From Telmatospirillum sp. (GTDB taxonomy: Bacteria; Pseudomonadota; Alphaproteobacteria; Rhodospirillales; Magnetospirillaceae), in the NCBI GenBank assembly GCA_009712185.1, contig WASQ01000026.1, positions 1 through 41,887 on the forward strand: a stretch of DNA of 41,887 nucleotides, given 5' to 3'. Below, piece after piece: positions 1 through 8,002 of this stretch. Positions within the stretch are counted from its first letter, which is position 1, and each line of letters opens with the position of its first letter. The notes beneath the pieces are model-generated. The model saw nothing but the letters and a program-made list of their open reading frames with translations. It was not told the DNA's origin and did not search any database. The position numbers were made by a program, and so were the translations under genes.

Positions 1-34
1 AAGGCCGCAGGTTCAAATCCTGCCCCCGCAACCA
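1..34 (+). tRNA. tRNA-fMet (initiator), 3' end only
   Basis: The first 34 bases are the T arm, acceptor 3' strand and encoded CCA of a tRNA. The T stem-loop GCAGG-TTCAAAT-CCTGC is followed by CCCCGCA, discriminator A and CCA. The 3' end CCCCCGCAACCA matches the initiator tRNA pattern known from E. coli, in which A72 faces C1 in an unpaired first position. The 5' part, with the anticodon, lies outside the window, so the identity rests on the acceptor and T-arm pattern. Confidence 0.8.
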
Positions 35-42
35 GATCCCAC

Positions 43-82
43 AAAAAGCGCCGCCCGGCCCCAAAAGCCCGCGGCGCTTTTT
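43..82 (+). terminator. Rho-independent terminator after the tRNA
   Basis: AAAAAGCGCCGC (43-54) pairs perfectly over 12 bp with GCGGCGCTTTTT (71-82), with a 16-nt loop. The arm ends in a T run, so this is a classic intrinsic terminator nine bases after the tRNA CCA. The A run on the other arm means it could also stop transcription arriving on the minus strand from the cytochrome c gene. Confidence 0.85.
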
Positions 83-159
83 CGTTGCAAAAATAAAAGA
101 ACATATCATGAACATTGCGGCGACGATTTCTCAAGAATCCCCGAATGGAACCGATGCGA

Positions 160-540
160 TTATCTGGCTTTCAAAATTATTCCTGTCATATATTCATTGA
201 GATCGCGAAAATCCTTAACTGTCCATGTGAATGCGGGAAGTGTGACGCCGTTTTCGCGCAGCGTTTTCGGGATCAAATCTCCGTTCGGACGAAGTATGAC
301 GGATGAGACAATGACGCCCGGATAATCCTGCAGACGCTTCTTGAACGCCGGTGTTGTCAGATCAGGCGTCGGAGGGACGCTTTTGGTGGCTAATGGTCCT
401 GTGCCCCTGATATCCGTTCCGTGGCACATGGCACATCTCTTCAAAAAAATCCTCTCTCCATTTTTGATGTCGGCAAATGATGCGGCTGGGAATAAAAATA
501 TTGCAGCCACCATGGTGGTAAATATAGTTTTATTTTTCAT
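160..540 (-). CDS. Small periplasmic c-type cytochrome
   Basis: This encodes a 126-residue monohaem cytochrome c that probably shuttles electrons in the periplasm. Residues 1-23 form a signal peptide with a Lys-rich start and a hydrophobic core ending in Ala-Ser-Phe-Ala. The haem-binding CAMCH motif is at residues 36-40, and a Met near residue 118 in the C-terminal helix is the likely distal haem ligand. An upstream in-frame ATG at 567 would add nine residues but has no ribosome site and would bury the signal peptide, so 540 is preferred; its own Shine-Dalgarno match is weak. The gene is AT-richer than its neighbours and stands alone on the minus strand. Its partner is unknown. A link to the molybdenum reductase operon at 1899 is possible but rests only on proximity. 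Confidence 0.85.
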   Translation of the reverse strand: MKNKTIFTTMVAAIFLFPAASFADIKNGERIFLKRCAMCHGTDIRGTGPLATKSVPPTPDLTTPAFKKRLQDYPGVIVSSVILRPNGDLIPKTLRENGVTLPAFTWTVKDFRDLNEYMTGIILKAR

Positions 541-840
541 TTTATTCTGTGTTCTCAATGACGCCATTCAGATCGCGATGTTACCTGTAGTGTTCCATTT
601 TATGAGGCGCCAGCCACAGCCCATTCCCCACCGGTCAATCATCTGCATCCCGCTGTCGCGCCCCGCAAGGGCTCTGGGCCGCGTGGAGGCTTCCTTGGAG
701 CCCTTCTACCATACGGGGGCGCGGATACAATCGTCAGCACAAGGACGGGCGCGGTCGTTCGAATAAGAGGGAGTGTCAAACGCCTGCCCGGCCGATAGGA
801 CCGCACCGGGCCGAGCGGTTCCCATCAGCGCGGCGCGGTT
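541..840. other. Intergenic stretch with one long-range hairpin
   Basis: No convincing gene is present. AAGGGCTC (667-674) and GAGCCCTT (698-705) form a perfect 8-bp inverted repeat with a 23-nt loop. The open frames here have no ribosome site and no recognisable protein. The promoter of the cytochrome c gene should lie in the first 100 bases, but I see no clear -35/-10 pair. Confidence 0.4.
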
Positions 841-1629
841 CTATCGGCGGCGCCAGTCGGAGGGCGTGCAGCCCGTTCTTTGATGAAACATGTGCGTGAA
901 GGCCGAGGGCGTGTTGTAGCCCAGGTCGAGCGCGATCGCGGTGATGTTGTCTTCGGTTTCCAGCAGATCGATCGCCTTGAACAAACGGAGCCGGAGGCGC
1001 CATTCGCGCAGGCTGATCCCCAATTCTCTCTCGAAATGCCGCGTCAGGGTCCGGGGCGATGTGCCCAGTTGCCGGCTCCATGCCTCCAGGTCCCGCCTGT
1101 CGGCCGGATTGGAATAAAGCGCCTGACACATGCTTTGCAGCATCGGGCTTTTCGGCCATGGCAGGTGAAAATCGAGCTCCGGCTGGCGGGGAAGCTGGTC
1201 GAGGGTCAGGGTCTCAAGGCGGCCGACATAGTCCGCGTCCTCCGGTCGTTGATGAACATCGGCCAATTCCATGATCAAGGCCCGCAACAATGGCGTCACC
1301 GACAACATCAGGCTTCGTGGCGGCATCCCGACATCGAGGCTGTCGGCAACATAAAGATTGCGGAGCTCGGCATCCTGCAGGGCGCCGGTGGTATGTGGAA
1401 CGCCGGTCGGCACCCACATCGCCTGATCGGGCGAGATGACATACCAGTTGTTCCCCACGGTCACCAGCAAGGTGCCGGACGACGCATAGACGATTTGATT
1501 CCACCGATGCTGATGAACAGGGAAGCCGTGCCGGCGCGGCAGATGCTGGAATCTGAGGACCAGTTTGCCGTTCAGTTGATCGATCCGGGGGAGATCGACC
1601 CGGATCCAGCCTTCCATCGGGTCATGCAT
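841..1629 (-). CDS. AraC-family transcriptional regulator with cupin sensor domain
   Basis: This 262-residue protein is an AraC/XylS-type regulator. The N-terminal half (about residues 25-110) is a cupin-like AraC ligand-binding domain containing HQHRW at 39-43 and a VPTGVPH turn. The C-terminal 100 residues hold the two HTH units, with SRQLGTSPRTLTRHF and LDLGYNTPSAFTHMF as the recognition regions. The ATG at 1629 is chosen because GGAGG lies about five bases upstream. It is divergent from the dms-type operon starting at 1899, and three 18-bp direct repeats lie between the two, so it most likely regulates that operon and itself. The inducer is unknown; a cupin of this type usually senses a small molecule. 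Confidence 0.9.
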   Translation of the reverse strand: MHDPMEGWIRVDLPRIDQLNGKLVLRFQHLPRRHGFPVHQHRWNQIVYASSGTLLVTVGNNWYVISPDQAMWVPTGVPHTTGALQDAELRNLYVADSLDVGMPPRSLMLSVTPLLRALIMELADVHQRPEDADYVGRLETLTLDQLPRQPELDFHLPWPKSPMLQSMCQALYSNPADRRDLEAWSRQLGTSPRTLTRHFERELGISLREWRLRLRLFKAIDLLETEDNITAIALDLGYNTPSAFTHMFHQRTGCTPSDWRRR

Positions 1630-1662
1630 GGCTGCCTCCGGATTGCGACGTCTGGTCGATAT

Positions 1663-1788
1663 AAAATGGCATTTTATCGAATGGCCGCCTTCCCGTCAAA
1701 AGCCGGCATCTTTCCGATGTATTTGTTCATCTGGCTGTACCTTCGGTTCAAAATGGCGGTTCATCGACATAGAACGGCATCTTATCGA
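1663..1788 (+). promoter_or_regulatory. Three direct repeats: candidate AraC-type operators upstream of dmsA
   Basis: Three similar 18-bp boxes share one orientation: AAAATGGCATTTTATCGA (1663-1680), AAAATGGCGGTTCATCGA (1750-1767) and AGAACGGCATCTTATCGA (1771-1788). The last two start exactly 21 bp apart, two helical turns, which is the usual spacing of AraC half-sites. The first lies 34 bp upstream of the AraC-type start codon and could mediate autoregulation or looping. No FNR-like TTGAT-N4-ATCAA site was found in this interval. Confidence 0.65.
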
Positions 1789-1898
1789 AGGCATGTCGAA
1801 TGGTCATATGACTAATGTCGTGCAGGTGTCCTCGTACGGCGGGACGCCTCTCCGTGATCGGACCTCCCGGGAACGGAGCAGGAATGCGAGGGAATGGA

Positions 1899-4361
1899 AT
1901 GCCTGAAAATTTCGATGAACTGCTTTCGGCGCGAGTGAGCCGTCGTACCGTCATGGGGGGCGTGGCACGGACCGGCATCGCGGCATCCGTGTGCGGCGGA
2001 CTGACGCTGCCGTTCGTCGCCGGCGCGAGGGGCGAAGGGGGAGCCGACCCGGTCTCTCCCGGTATGGCCGCGCCGGGCGAAAGCATCCGCCACAGCGCCT
2101 GTCTGGTGAATTGCGGAAGCCGGTGCGCGTTGAAGGTCGTGGTCAAGGACGGCGGGATCGTCCGTATCGAACCCGAACCGGCCGTCGACGAGGCCGTGTT
2201 CGGCCGGCATCAGATCCGCCCCTGTCTGCGGGGACGTTCCAGCCGCTGGCGCGTCTACAGCCCCGACCGTCTGAAATACCCGATGAAGCGGGTTGGCAAG
2301 CGCGGCGAGGGAAAGTTCAAGCGGATCACCTGGGACGAGGCCGTCACGCTGGTCGCTTCGGAAATAAAGCGTGTGCGTGAAACCTACGGAAATGCGGCGA
2401 TCTATTACAATTACGGATCCGGCGCTTATTATTCCAATCAGGGATCGCACGCCTGGAAGCGGCTTCTGGGACTGGCCGGCGGGTATCTGCGATATCACAA
2501 CACCTATTCCACCGCCGAGATCGCCACGATCACGCCCTATTCACAAGGGACCTATGTCGCGTCTCCGTTCCAGGAGGTCCGGCATTCGGATCTGGTCGTC
2601 CTGTTCGGTCTGAACCTCTCCGAAACCCGGATGTCCGGCGGCGGACAGGTTGAAGAGATGCGCCGGGCGCTGGAGCAGTCCAATCCCCGTGTGATCATCA
2701 TCGATCCCAGGCACACGGATTCCGTCGTTGCCGAGCATGCCGAGTGGATCCCCATCCATCCCACCACCGACGCGGCGCTGGTGGCGGCATTGGCCCACAC
2801 CCTCGTCACGGAAGGGCTGATCGACGAAGCGATGGTCAACCGCTATTGCGTGGGTTATGACGCGAGCACCCTGCCGGCGGGAGCGCCGGCCAATGCCAGC
2901 TACAAGGATTACGTCCTCGGGCGGGGAGACGACCATATCGAGAAGACGGCGGAATGGGCCGCCCCGATCACCGGGATCCCCGCGATTCGCATCCGCCAGC
3001 TCGCGCGCGAAATCGCCTCGGCGCGGACCTGCTATATCGCGCAGGGCTGGGGACCGCAGCGGCACGCCGTCGGCGAGCAGTCGGCATGGGCCATTCAGGC
3101 TCTGCCGATGTTGACGGGGCAGTTCGGCCGACCGGGCACGAACAACGGCAACTGGCCTTACACGACGCCCTATGGCGTTCCCACCCTGCCGGACGGCCCC
3201 AATCCGGTCACATTGTCCATTCCCTGCTACCTGTGGACCGATGCCGTGGCGCGCCCGCAGGACATGACCGCCAGGACGGCCTATATCAAAGGCGGCGACA
3301 AGCTCGATGTGGGCATCAAGCTCATCATCAACCAGGCGAGCAACACGCTGATCAATCAGCATGGCGAGATCAACCGCACGCGCAAAATCCTGGAGGATAC
3401 GTCGCTCTGCGAGACCATCGTCGTCATCGACAACCATATGACGCCGAGCGCCCTCTTCGCCGACATCCTGCTGCCGGAAACCAGCTATCTGGAGGCGGAG
3501 GATCTGGTGGACAATTCCTACGCGTCAGGAACGTACAACTTCATGATCGCGATGGAAAAGACCGTGGAGCCGATGTGGGAGGTGCGGAGCACCTATGATG
3601 TCTGCGCCGACATCGCCGACATCCTGGGGATCCGTGACAAATTCACCGAAGGGAGGACCCAGGCCCAGTGGGTCGAGTATCAGTATCAGCAAGTGCGGAA
3701 AAAACGTCCTTATCTGCCGGATTGGTCCGTGGCCCGGACCATGGGGGTGGTCGATCAGCAGGCATCGCCGGACGGCACTGATATCGCGTTCGCCGATTTC
3801 CGTCGCGATCCGGCCGCCGCCCCCTTGAAAACAGCCTCCGGCAAGGTGGAACTCTACTCCGCGGCTTTAGCCAGGCTGGCGACGGAGTGGGAGCTGCTGC
3901 CCGGACAGGTGATCGCGCCGATTCCGGCGTTCGTTCCGGCCGTCGAGTCCCATCTCAACACCGGTCTCGCGGCCAAATACCCGCTGCAATTGTGCGGCTT
4001 TCATACCAAGGGACATGCGCATTCCACCTACGCCAACCTGGCCCAGTTGCACGAGGCGGCGCCCGATCAGCTCTGGATCAACCCGATTGATGCAAAGCCG
4101 CGAAATCTGTCCACCGGTGACCGCGTGCGGGTGTTCAATGACCGTGGCGTCCTGGAGATTTCCTGCAAAGTGACGAACCGAATTCTTCCCGGGGTCGCGG
4201 GGATCCCGCAGGGATGCTGGGCGCGTCCCGATGACCGGGGCGTCGATGTCGGCGGCTGCGTCAATACGCTGACCAGCCATATCCCGACACCGCTGGCCAA
4301 GGGCAATCCGCAACACACCAACATGGTCGAGGTGACGCGTGTGGATGGGGTGATGCCATGA
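1899..4361 (+). CDS. dmsA: DMSO reductase family catalytic subunit (DmsA-like)
   Basis: This is the molybdo-bis(MGD) catalytic subunit of a respiratory reductase, about 820 residues against roughly 810 for E. coli DmsA. A Tat signal (SRRTVMGG, residues 14-21) precedes a hydrophobic stretch, so it is exported folded. The 4Fe-4S ligands are CLVNCGSRC (C67, C71, C75) plus the Cys of RPCLRGRS near 108. The Mo ligand should be the Ser in HNTYSTAEI near 202, as in DmsA. The block PMKRVGKRGEGKF is typical of DmsA/YnfE. GAGGG lies six bases before the ATG at 1899; an in-frame ATG at 1884 with GGAG is an alternative. The stop overlaps dmsB by four bases. The natural substrate (DMSO, another S- or N-oxide, or another oxyanion) cannot be read from sequence. 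Confidence 0.92.
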   Translation: MPENFDELLSARVSRRTVMGGVARTGIAASVCGGLTLPFVAGARGEGGADPVSPGMAAPGESIRHSACLVNCGSRCALKVVVKDGGIVRIEPEPAVDEAVFGRHQIRPCLRGRSSRWRVYSPDRLKYPMKRVGKRGEGKFKRITWDEAVTLVASEIKRVRETYGNAAIYYNYGSGAYYSNQGSHAWKRLLGLAGGYLRYHNTYSTAEIATITPYSQGTYVASPFQEVRHSDLVVLFGLNLSETRMSGGGQVEEMRRALEQSNPRVIIIDPRHTDSVVAEHAEWIPIHPTTDAALVAALAHTLVTEGLIDEAMVNRYCVGYDASTLPAGAPANASYKDYVLGRGDDHIEKTAEWAAPITGIPAIRIRQLAREIASARTCYIAQGWGPQRHAVGEQSAWAIQALPMLTGQFGRPGTNNGNWPYTTPYGVPTLPDGPNPVTLSIPCYLWTDAVARPQDMTARTAYIKGGDKLDVGIKLIINQASNTLINQHGEINRTRKILEDTSLCETIVVIDNHMTPSALFADILLPETSYLEAEDLVDNSYASGTYNFMIAMEKTVEPMWEVRSTYDVCADIADILGIRDKFTEGRTQAQWVEYQYQQVRKKRPYLPDWSVARTMGVVDQQASPDGTDIAFADFRRDPAAAPLKTASGKVELYSAALARLATEWELLPGQVIAPIPAFVPAVESHLNTGLAAKYPLQLCGFHTKGHAHSTYANLAQLHEAAPDQLWINPIDAKPRNLSTGDRVRVFNDRGVLEISCKVTNRILPGVAGIPQGCWARPDDRGVDVGGCVNTLTSHIPTPLAKGNPQHTNMVEVTRVDGVMP

Positions 4362-4984
4362 AACAGCTTGGTTTCTTCGTCGACTCGTCGAGATGTTCCG
4401 GCTGCAAGACCTGCCAGGTGGCCTGCAAGGACAATAAGGATCTGGACCTCGGCCAGCGCTTTCGGCGCGTTTATGAATTTGGCGGCGGATCCTGGCACAA
4501 TGACGGCGGCGCCTGGCATCAGGAGACGTTCACCTATTATCTGTCGATCGCCTGCAACCATTGTGATGACGCGGTCTGCGTGTCCGGCTGCCCGACAGGG
4601 GCCATGCACAAACGGGCCGAGGATGGTCTGGTGGTCATCGACGACAAAGTCTGCGTCGGCTGTCGCTATTGCGAGATGCGCTGTCCTTACGGGGCGCCGC
4701 AGTTCAACGCCAGGACGAAGGTCATGCAGAAATGCGACGGCTGTCTCGACCGGCTTGACCGCGGCCTGAGGCCGATCTGTGTGGAGTCCTGTCCGCAGCG
4801 GGCGCTCGATTTCGGCCCGATCGAGGATCTGCGTGCCCGTCATGGGATGGAAAACGAGATCGCGCCCTTGCCCTCCCACGATCTGACCCGTCCTAATCTG
4901 GTCGTCAGGCCGCATCCGACAGCGCGTCCCACCGGGGATCCTGACGGTCATGTGCAGAATTGGGGGGAGATCCGCCATGCGTGA
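4358..4984 (+). CDS. dmsB: DMSO reductase iron-sulfur subunit (DmsB-like)
   Basis: This is a 208-residue electron-transfer subunit with four [4Fe-4S] clusters, the same length class as E. coli DmsB. Sixteen cysteines fall in four groups: CSGCKTCQVAC near the N-terminus, CNHCDDAVCVSGC, CVGCRYCEMRC and CDGC...CVESC. The segment CPYGAPQFN after the third group is characteristic of the DmsB family. It carries electrons from the membrane subunit to the molybdenum centre. Its ATG overlaps the dmsA stop (ATGA) and its own end overlaps dmsC by eight bases, so translation is probably coupled. It has no signal of its own and should be co-exported with the Tat-targeted catalytic subunit. Confidence 0.93.
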   Translation: MKQLGFFVDSSRCSGCKTCQVACKDNKDLDLGQRFRRVYEFGGGSWHNDGGAWHQETFTYYLSIACNHCDDAVCVSGCPTGAMHKRAEDGLVVIDDKVCVGCRYCEMRCPYGAPQFNARTKVMQKCDGCLDRLDRGLRPICVESCPQRALDFGPIEDLRARHGMENEIAPLPSHDLTRPNLVVRPHPTARPTGDPDGHVQNWGEIRHA

Positions 4985-5789
4985 ATTGCCACTCGTCTTC
5001 TTTACCGTGCTGACACAGACGGCCGTCGGCGCCTGGATTATCCTGATGGTGTCCGGAACGATCCGGCCGAAGGGATGGGCGGCGCCGGCAACCCTTCTCG
5101 GGCGGTTGTGGCCACGCTGGCCGCTGGCCCTTCTGGGGACTGCGAGCGTCTTCGTCCTGGCGATTCTGATCAGCACCCTGCATCTCGGGCAGCCGCTGCG
5201 TGCGGCGAATACGCTTTTTCAGGTCGGGGTGTCGCCGATGAGCGCCGAAATCGCCCTGGCGGGTTTGTTCGCTCCGCTGGCCGGGATCTCCGCCGTGATG
5301 ATGCTGTTTCAGGCCGGCCCGCGGTGGACCGGACGGATGCTGGCGTGGCTGGCGGTCGCGATCGGCATCCTGTTCCTGATGGCGATCCCCAGGGTCTATC
5401 GGATTTCCACGGTTGTCACCTGGGAGAGCGACTGGACCCCGGCGATCATGGGGCTCACGTCGCTGGTGGCCGGCGGCGCCCTGGCCGCGCTGCTGGGAGC
5501 CCGGCACCTGGGGGCGGCGGTATCGCTGGCCGGCATCATCGCGAGTTTCTGCATCCGTCCGGCCTATCTGGTCTGGCTGATGCACGCCGACGCCGGGCTC
5601 GCGTCGCAGCAGACCTCCTGGTTCAGCGCGCAGATGATCCTCCTGGCCGCCGCGGTCTGCGGCGGACTCTGGACGCTGTGGCGCGATCGGCGCACCTCGA
5701 TGGTGGCGCTCACCCTGCTCCTGGTCCTTGTCGCGGAACTGGTGGGAAGGATTGCTTTCTATAACCTCTGGACCTTGCCGATGGCATGA
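4977..5789 (+). CDS. dmsC: DMSO reductase membrane anchor (DmsC-like)
   Basis: This 270-residue protein consists almost entirely of hydrophobic segments; about eight membrane helices can be drawn. It matches the DmsC anchor family, which oxidises menaquinol/ubiquinol and passes electrons to the iron-sulfur subunit. The start MRELPLVFFTVLTQTAVG is typical of DmsC. The ATG at 4977 is chosen because a GGGGGGAGA ribosome site lies about six bases upstream; an earlier in-frame start at 4950 would lack one. It overlaps dmsB by eight bases and the chaperone gene by four. E. coli DmsC is slightly longer. Confidence 0.88.
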   Translation: MRELPLVFFTVLTQTAVGAWIILMVSGTIRPKGWAAPATLLGRLWPRWPLALLGTASVFVLAILISTLHLGQPLRAANTLFQVGVSPMSAEIALAGLFAPLAGISAVMMLFQAGPRWTGRMLAWLAVAIGILFLMAIPRVYRISTVVTWESDWTPAIMGLTSLVAGGALAALLGARHLGAAVSLAGIIASFCIRPAYLVWLMHADAGLASQQTSWFSAQMILLAAAVCGGLWTLWRDRRTSMVALTLLLVLVAELVGRIAFYNLWTLPMA

Positions 5790-6442
5790 CGGAAGCCCCT
5801 GTGACCCCGGGCGCCCTGGCCCGGCCTCCATCTCCGGCCGTGGCGCCGGACGCGGAGGTGGCCCTGCTGCCGCGACTGCTGGGAGCGCTGTTCTACCGTC
5901 CTCCCGCCGTCCTTGAGATGAGGCCGCTGCTTGACCAGTTGCCGCATCTGCCCGACCTGTTTCCCTGGAGAAATGTCGAGGCGGTGCGCCTGGAGTGTCT
6001 CAGGATGCCCGACTGGGCGGCGCAAGCCGTGCAACTGGAGTTCGAGACGCTGTTCGAGGCCCAGGGCAATCGGATCGCCCCGCCCTGGGGGAGTGTCTAT
6101 CTGGACCGGGACAATCTTCTGATGGGGCCGTCCACCGCCCGCTATCGGGACTTCCTGAGCCGCAACGGCCTCTCTTTCGCCGCGCGGAACCGGGAGCCGG
6201 AGGACCAGTTCGGACTGATGCTGTTGGCATTCGCCTGGCTGCTGGAGGCCGGCCGGCCGCAGGCCGCCCGGGACCTGCTGGAACAGCATCTGATGCCCTG
6301 GAGCGGCCGGTATCTGGAGCGTCTCCGGGACAACGGGGTCAGCCCGGCCTATGCCTGGCTCGCCGGCGTGGCCGGACAATGGCTGGAGGATCTGAGGGCG
6401 ACGCACGATCTGCACCCCGCCACACCCAGGCTCTTTTATTGA
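5786..6442 (+). CDS. dmsD: TorD/DmsD-family redox enzyme maturation chaperone
   Basis: This is a 218-residue cytoplasmic chaperone of the all-helical TorD family, which binds the Tat leader of the catalytic subunit until the cofactor is inserted. Diagnostic pieces are FETLFEAQG, PPWGSVYLDRDN (compare the PPWGSVYL segment of DmsD) and EPEDQFGLML, the family's E-P-x-D-H motif with Gln where His is usual. The first 25 residues are Pro/Ala-rich and probably disordered. The ATG overlaps the dmsC stop (ATGA). It is the last gene of the operon, and its stop codon lies within the hairpin at 6425-6449. Confidence 0.88.
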   Translation: MTEAPVTPGALARPPSPAVAPDAEVALLPRLLGALFYRPPAVLEMRPLLDQLPHLPDLFPWRNVEAVRLECLRMPDWAAQAVQLEFETLFEAQGNRIAPPWGSVYLDRDNLLMGPSTARYRDFLSRNGLSFAARNREPEDQFGLMLLAFAWLLEAGRPQAARDLLEQHLMPWSGRYLERLRDNGVSPAYAWLAGVAGQWLEDLRATHDLHPATPRLFY

Positions 6443-6449
6443 GCCTGGG
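6425..6449 (+). terminator. Hairpin at the end of the dms operon
   Basis: CCCAGGCTC (6425-6433) and GAGCCTGGG (6441-6449) form a perfect 9-bp stem with a 7-nt loop. The TGA stop of the chaperone gene (6440-6442) lies at the loop/stem junction, so the terminal codons are part of the structure. There is no T run after the stem, so it may protect the 3' end rather than terminate on its own. Confidence 0.6.
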
Positions 6450-6522
6450 CGGGGTGGGCAGGTCCGGCTCCCTGCAACGGGCCGGTTTTTACGCGCCTCC
6501 CATCACAGTCACGCAGGACCCC

Positions 6523-6597
6523 CGCTCGCTATCCACTCGCGGACCCTCATCGGGCCGGCCAACCGGCGATGAGCAATCCTCAGTGCCGGTTGGTATC
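6523..6597 (+). repeat. Dispersed hairpin repeat, copy A (3' half only)
   Basis: This is the right half of the roughly 155-bp repeat seen complete at 9383-9537 and 13428-13582. It contains CGCTCGCTATCCACTCGCGG and the final hairpin AACCGGCGATGAG...CGGTT, and ends in the terminal TTGGTATC. The left half is missing. The last two bases (6596-6597) form part of the TGA stop codon of the adjacent LysR gene. Confidence 0.85.
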
Positions 6598-7486
6598 AGG
6601 ATTTTGCGCGGATATTTCGAGTGCAATATTCCACGAAATTCGTCGCCGCGAGACCGAGCGATCCCTTGCGCCAACACATTTGTAATTGCAAACGCCGGAT
6701 CGGCAGCAGGGGGCGAAAGACGATCTCGGGGATTTTGATCATGCCACCAGTATCAAAAATAAAGCTTGCGCAAAGATTCGCACTGACGAGACCAAATACC
6801 GCTAGTATTCCATAAGCAAAAAATGGGGAACGGGGCAGAAAGCCGGCTTCACGACATAAATCAAGCAGCGACTCATGAAGCCCCCACATATTTGAATAAG
6901 GCGGCAACGCAATTTGTTCGTCCTTGAGGTCCTGCCAATGGATAACCTTCTCCGCTGCCAGCGGGTGATCTTTATGAATGGCGCAGAGCCATCGTGGGCG
7001 CTCAAGCGTTACATAATCAAGTTGAGGATGTCGTCGCCCCCCACATGTGTAAATAATATCGAGTTTTCCATCAAGCGTCTGCTCCAGCAATTGATCTGGA
7101 AAGTATTCATGTGGAATTATCTTTATTTCTGGTGATTGCACTTGATATTGTTTAATGGTTCGCGGCATGCGGCTTAGAACAAAGCTGTTGTCGTAGCCGA
7201 AATTTAGTTGTCCTGTTTCCCCTTTTTCCGCTCGTTGTGCGGCGTACGCCGCATCATCCATTTGTTTTATAAGCTGGAGGGCTTCATGCAAATAAGTGCG
7301 GCCGGCCTCGGAAAGTTCAACATTGCGCGTATTGCGGACAAGCAGCCGAACCCCCAGCTCCTCTTCCAGTTGCCGAAGGTTATGGCTGAGGGCGGGTTGC
7401 TCAATATGCAAGGCGGTCGCCGCGCGTCCGAAATGTAACTCGCGGGCAAGAACCACAAAATATCTCAGATGCCGCAGTTCAATCAT
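6596..7486 (-). CDS. LysR-family transcriptional regulator
   Basis: This is a full-length LysR regulator of 296 residues. The winged HTH occupies residues 1-60 (RHLRYFVVLARELHFGRAA, then ALSHNLRQLEEELG) and the substrate-binding domain runs from about 90 to 290. The ATG at 7486 has GGAGG six bases upstream. It is AT-richer than the flanking operons. A 45-bp element just upstream (7506-7550) recurs at 9779-9823 in front of the flavoprotein gene at 9964, so this regulator probably controls itself and that gene, and perhaps the outer-membrane channel at 8003. The stop codon is shared with the end of repeat copy A, so the repeat inserted exactly at the gene's 3' end. The effector is unknown. Confidence 0.9.
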   Translation of the reverse strand: MIELRHLRYFVVLARELHFGRAATALHIEQPALSHNLRQLEEELGVRLLVRNTRNVELSEAGRTYLHEALQLIKQMDDAAYAAQRAEKGETGQLNFGYDNSFVLSRMPRTIKQYQVQSPEIKIIPHEYFPDQLLEQTLDGKLDIIYTCGGRRHPQLDYVTLERPRWLCAIHKDHPLAAEKVIHWQDLKDEQIALPPYSNMWGLHESLLDLCREAGFLPRSPFFAYGILAVFGLVSANLCASFIFDTGGMIKIPEIVFRPLLPIRRLQLQMCWRKGSLGLAATNFVEYCTRNIRAKS

Positions 7487-7505
7487 CTAATGCCTCCGTG
7501 GCATT

Positions 7506-7550
7506 GATAAATCATATCGATAAATCGTTAAAAAAAACGATATTTCTCTT
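7506..7550. promoter_or_regulatory. AT-rich 45-bp element, copy 1 (candidate LysR operator)
   Basis: This 45-bp stretch is 38/45 identical without gaps to 9779-9823. It contains the inverted repeat ATCGTT (7524-7529) / AACGAT (7536-7541) over an A-run and ends in ATATTTCTCTT. It begins 20 bp upstream of the LysR start codon, the usual position for an autoregulatory site. Two near-identical AT-rich elements in front of separate transcription units in a GC-rich chromosome are unlikely by chance. Confidence 0.65.
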
Positions 7551-7749
7551 CATACCCGGATGCCTCTTACGATCGGATCGAAATTCACCATTCAAGGGGG
7601 CGGGTGTTTGAAAATGGTCGAGCCGCAACACGCCTTGGCGGTTTGGGCTTGGTCGCGAGGCTGCGGCGGTCGCCCGGCGGCAGCTCTGTCGGCGAGGAAA
7701 TGTCTCGACATCGGCAAAATGGGCGGCCGGTCGCGGGCGGGGGGCAATT
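7551..7749. other. Intergenic DNA without a recognised gene
   Basis: This is the stretch between the LysR-side element and repeat copy B. Open frames exist on both strands, but none has a ribosome site or a recognisable protein. It may be leader sequence for the channel gene at 8003. Confidence 0.35.
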
Positions 7750-7897
7750 CTGAAGACCGCCGGTCTGGTGCCGTTGGCGGTTGGCTGGCCCGCTTCGGGC
7801 CCGCGCCATCGTTGGCGCGAAGCCAAGGGTTTCGGCGAAACCCGCTTAGGCAGCCTGAGGGCTGTGCTGATGGTTCCGATCAGCACAGGCTGGTGGT
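7750..7897 (-). repeat. Dispersed hairpin repeat, copy B (inverted, degenerate)
   Basis: This copy of the roughly 155-bp repeat lies in the opposite orientation to copies C-E. Its right part carries CTGTGCTGAT / ATCAGCACAG and the AGCCAAGGGTTTCGG block; its left part carries the GCGCCATCGTTGGCGCGAAG variant shared with copy C. The outer end (7750-7790) has diverged, so the boundary there is approximate. It sits in the leader region of the channel gene at 8003. Confidence 0.75.
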
Positions 7898-8002
7898 TAA
7901 TGTTGTCAGGAAGAATTCCGCAGTTAACTCCTGTATTACGGGATGAATTTTACGGCCATAAAAATTTTTATCATATTGGCCGAACAAAGAGGGGGACTCC
8001 AA

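Noticed and set aside
1-159. tRNA-anchored genomic island boundary
   Set aside because: Only the tRNA tail is visible, no direct repeat of its 3' end was found in the window and there is no integrase, so island integration is not supported.
1630-1898. FNR/anaerobox control of the dms operon
   Set aside because: No TTGAT-N4-ATCAA-like site was found in the interval; the AraC-type direct repeats are the clearer signal.
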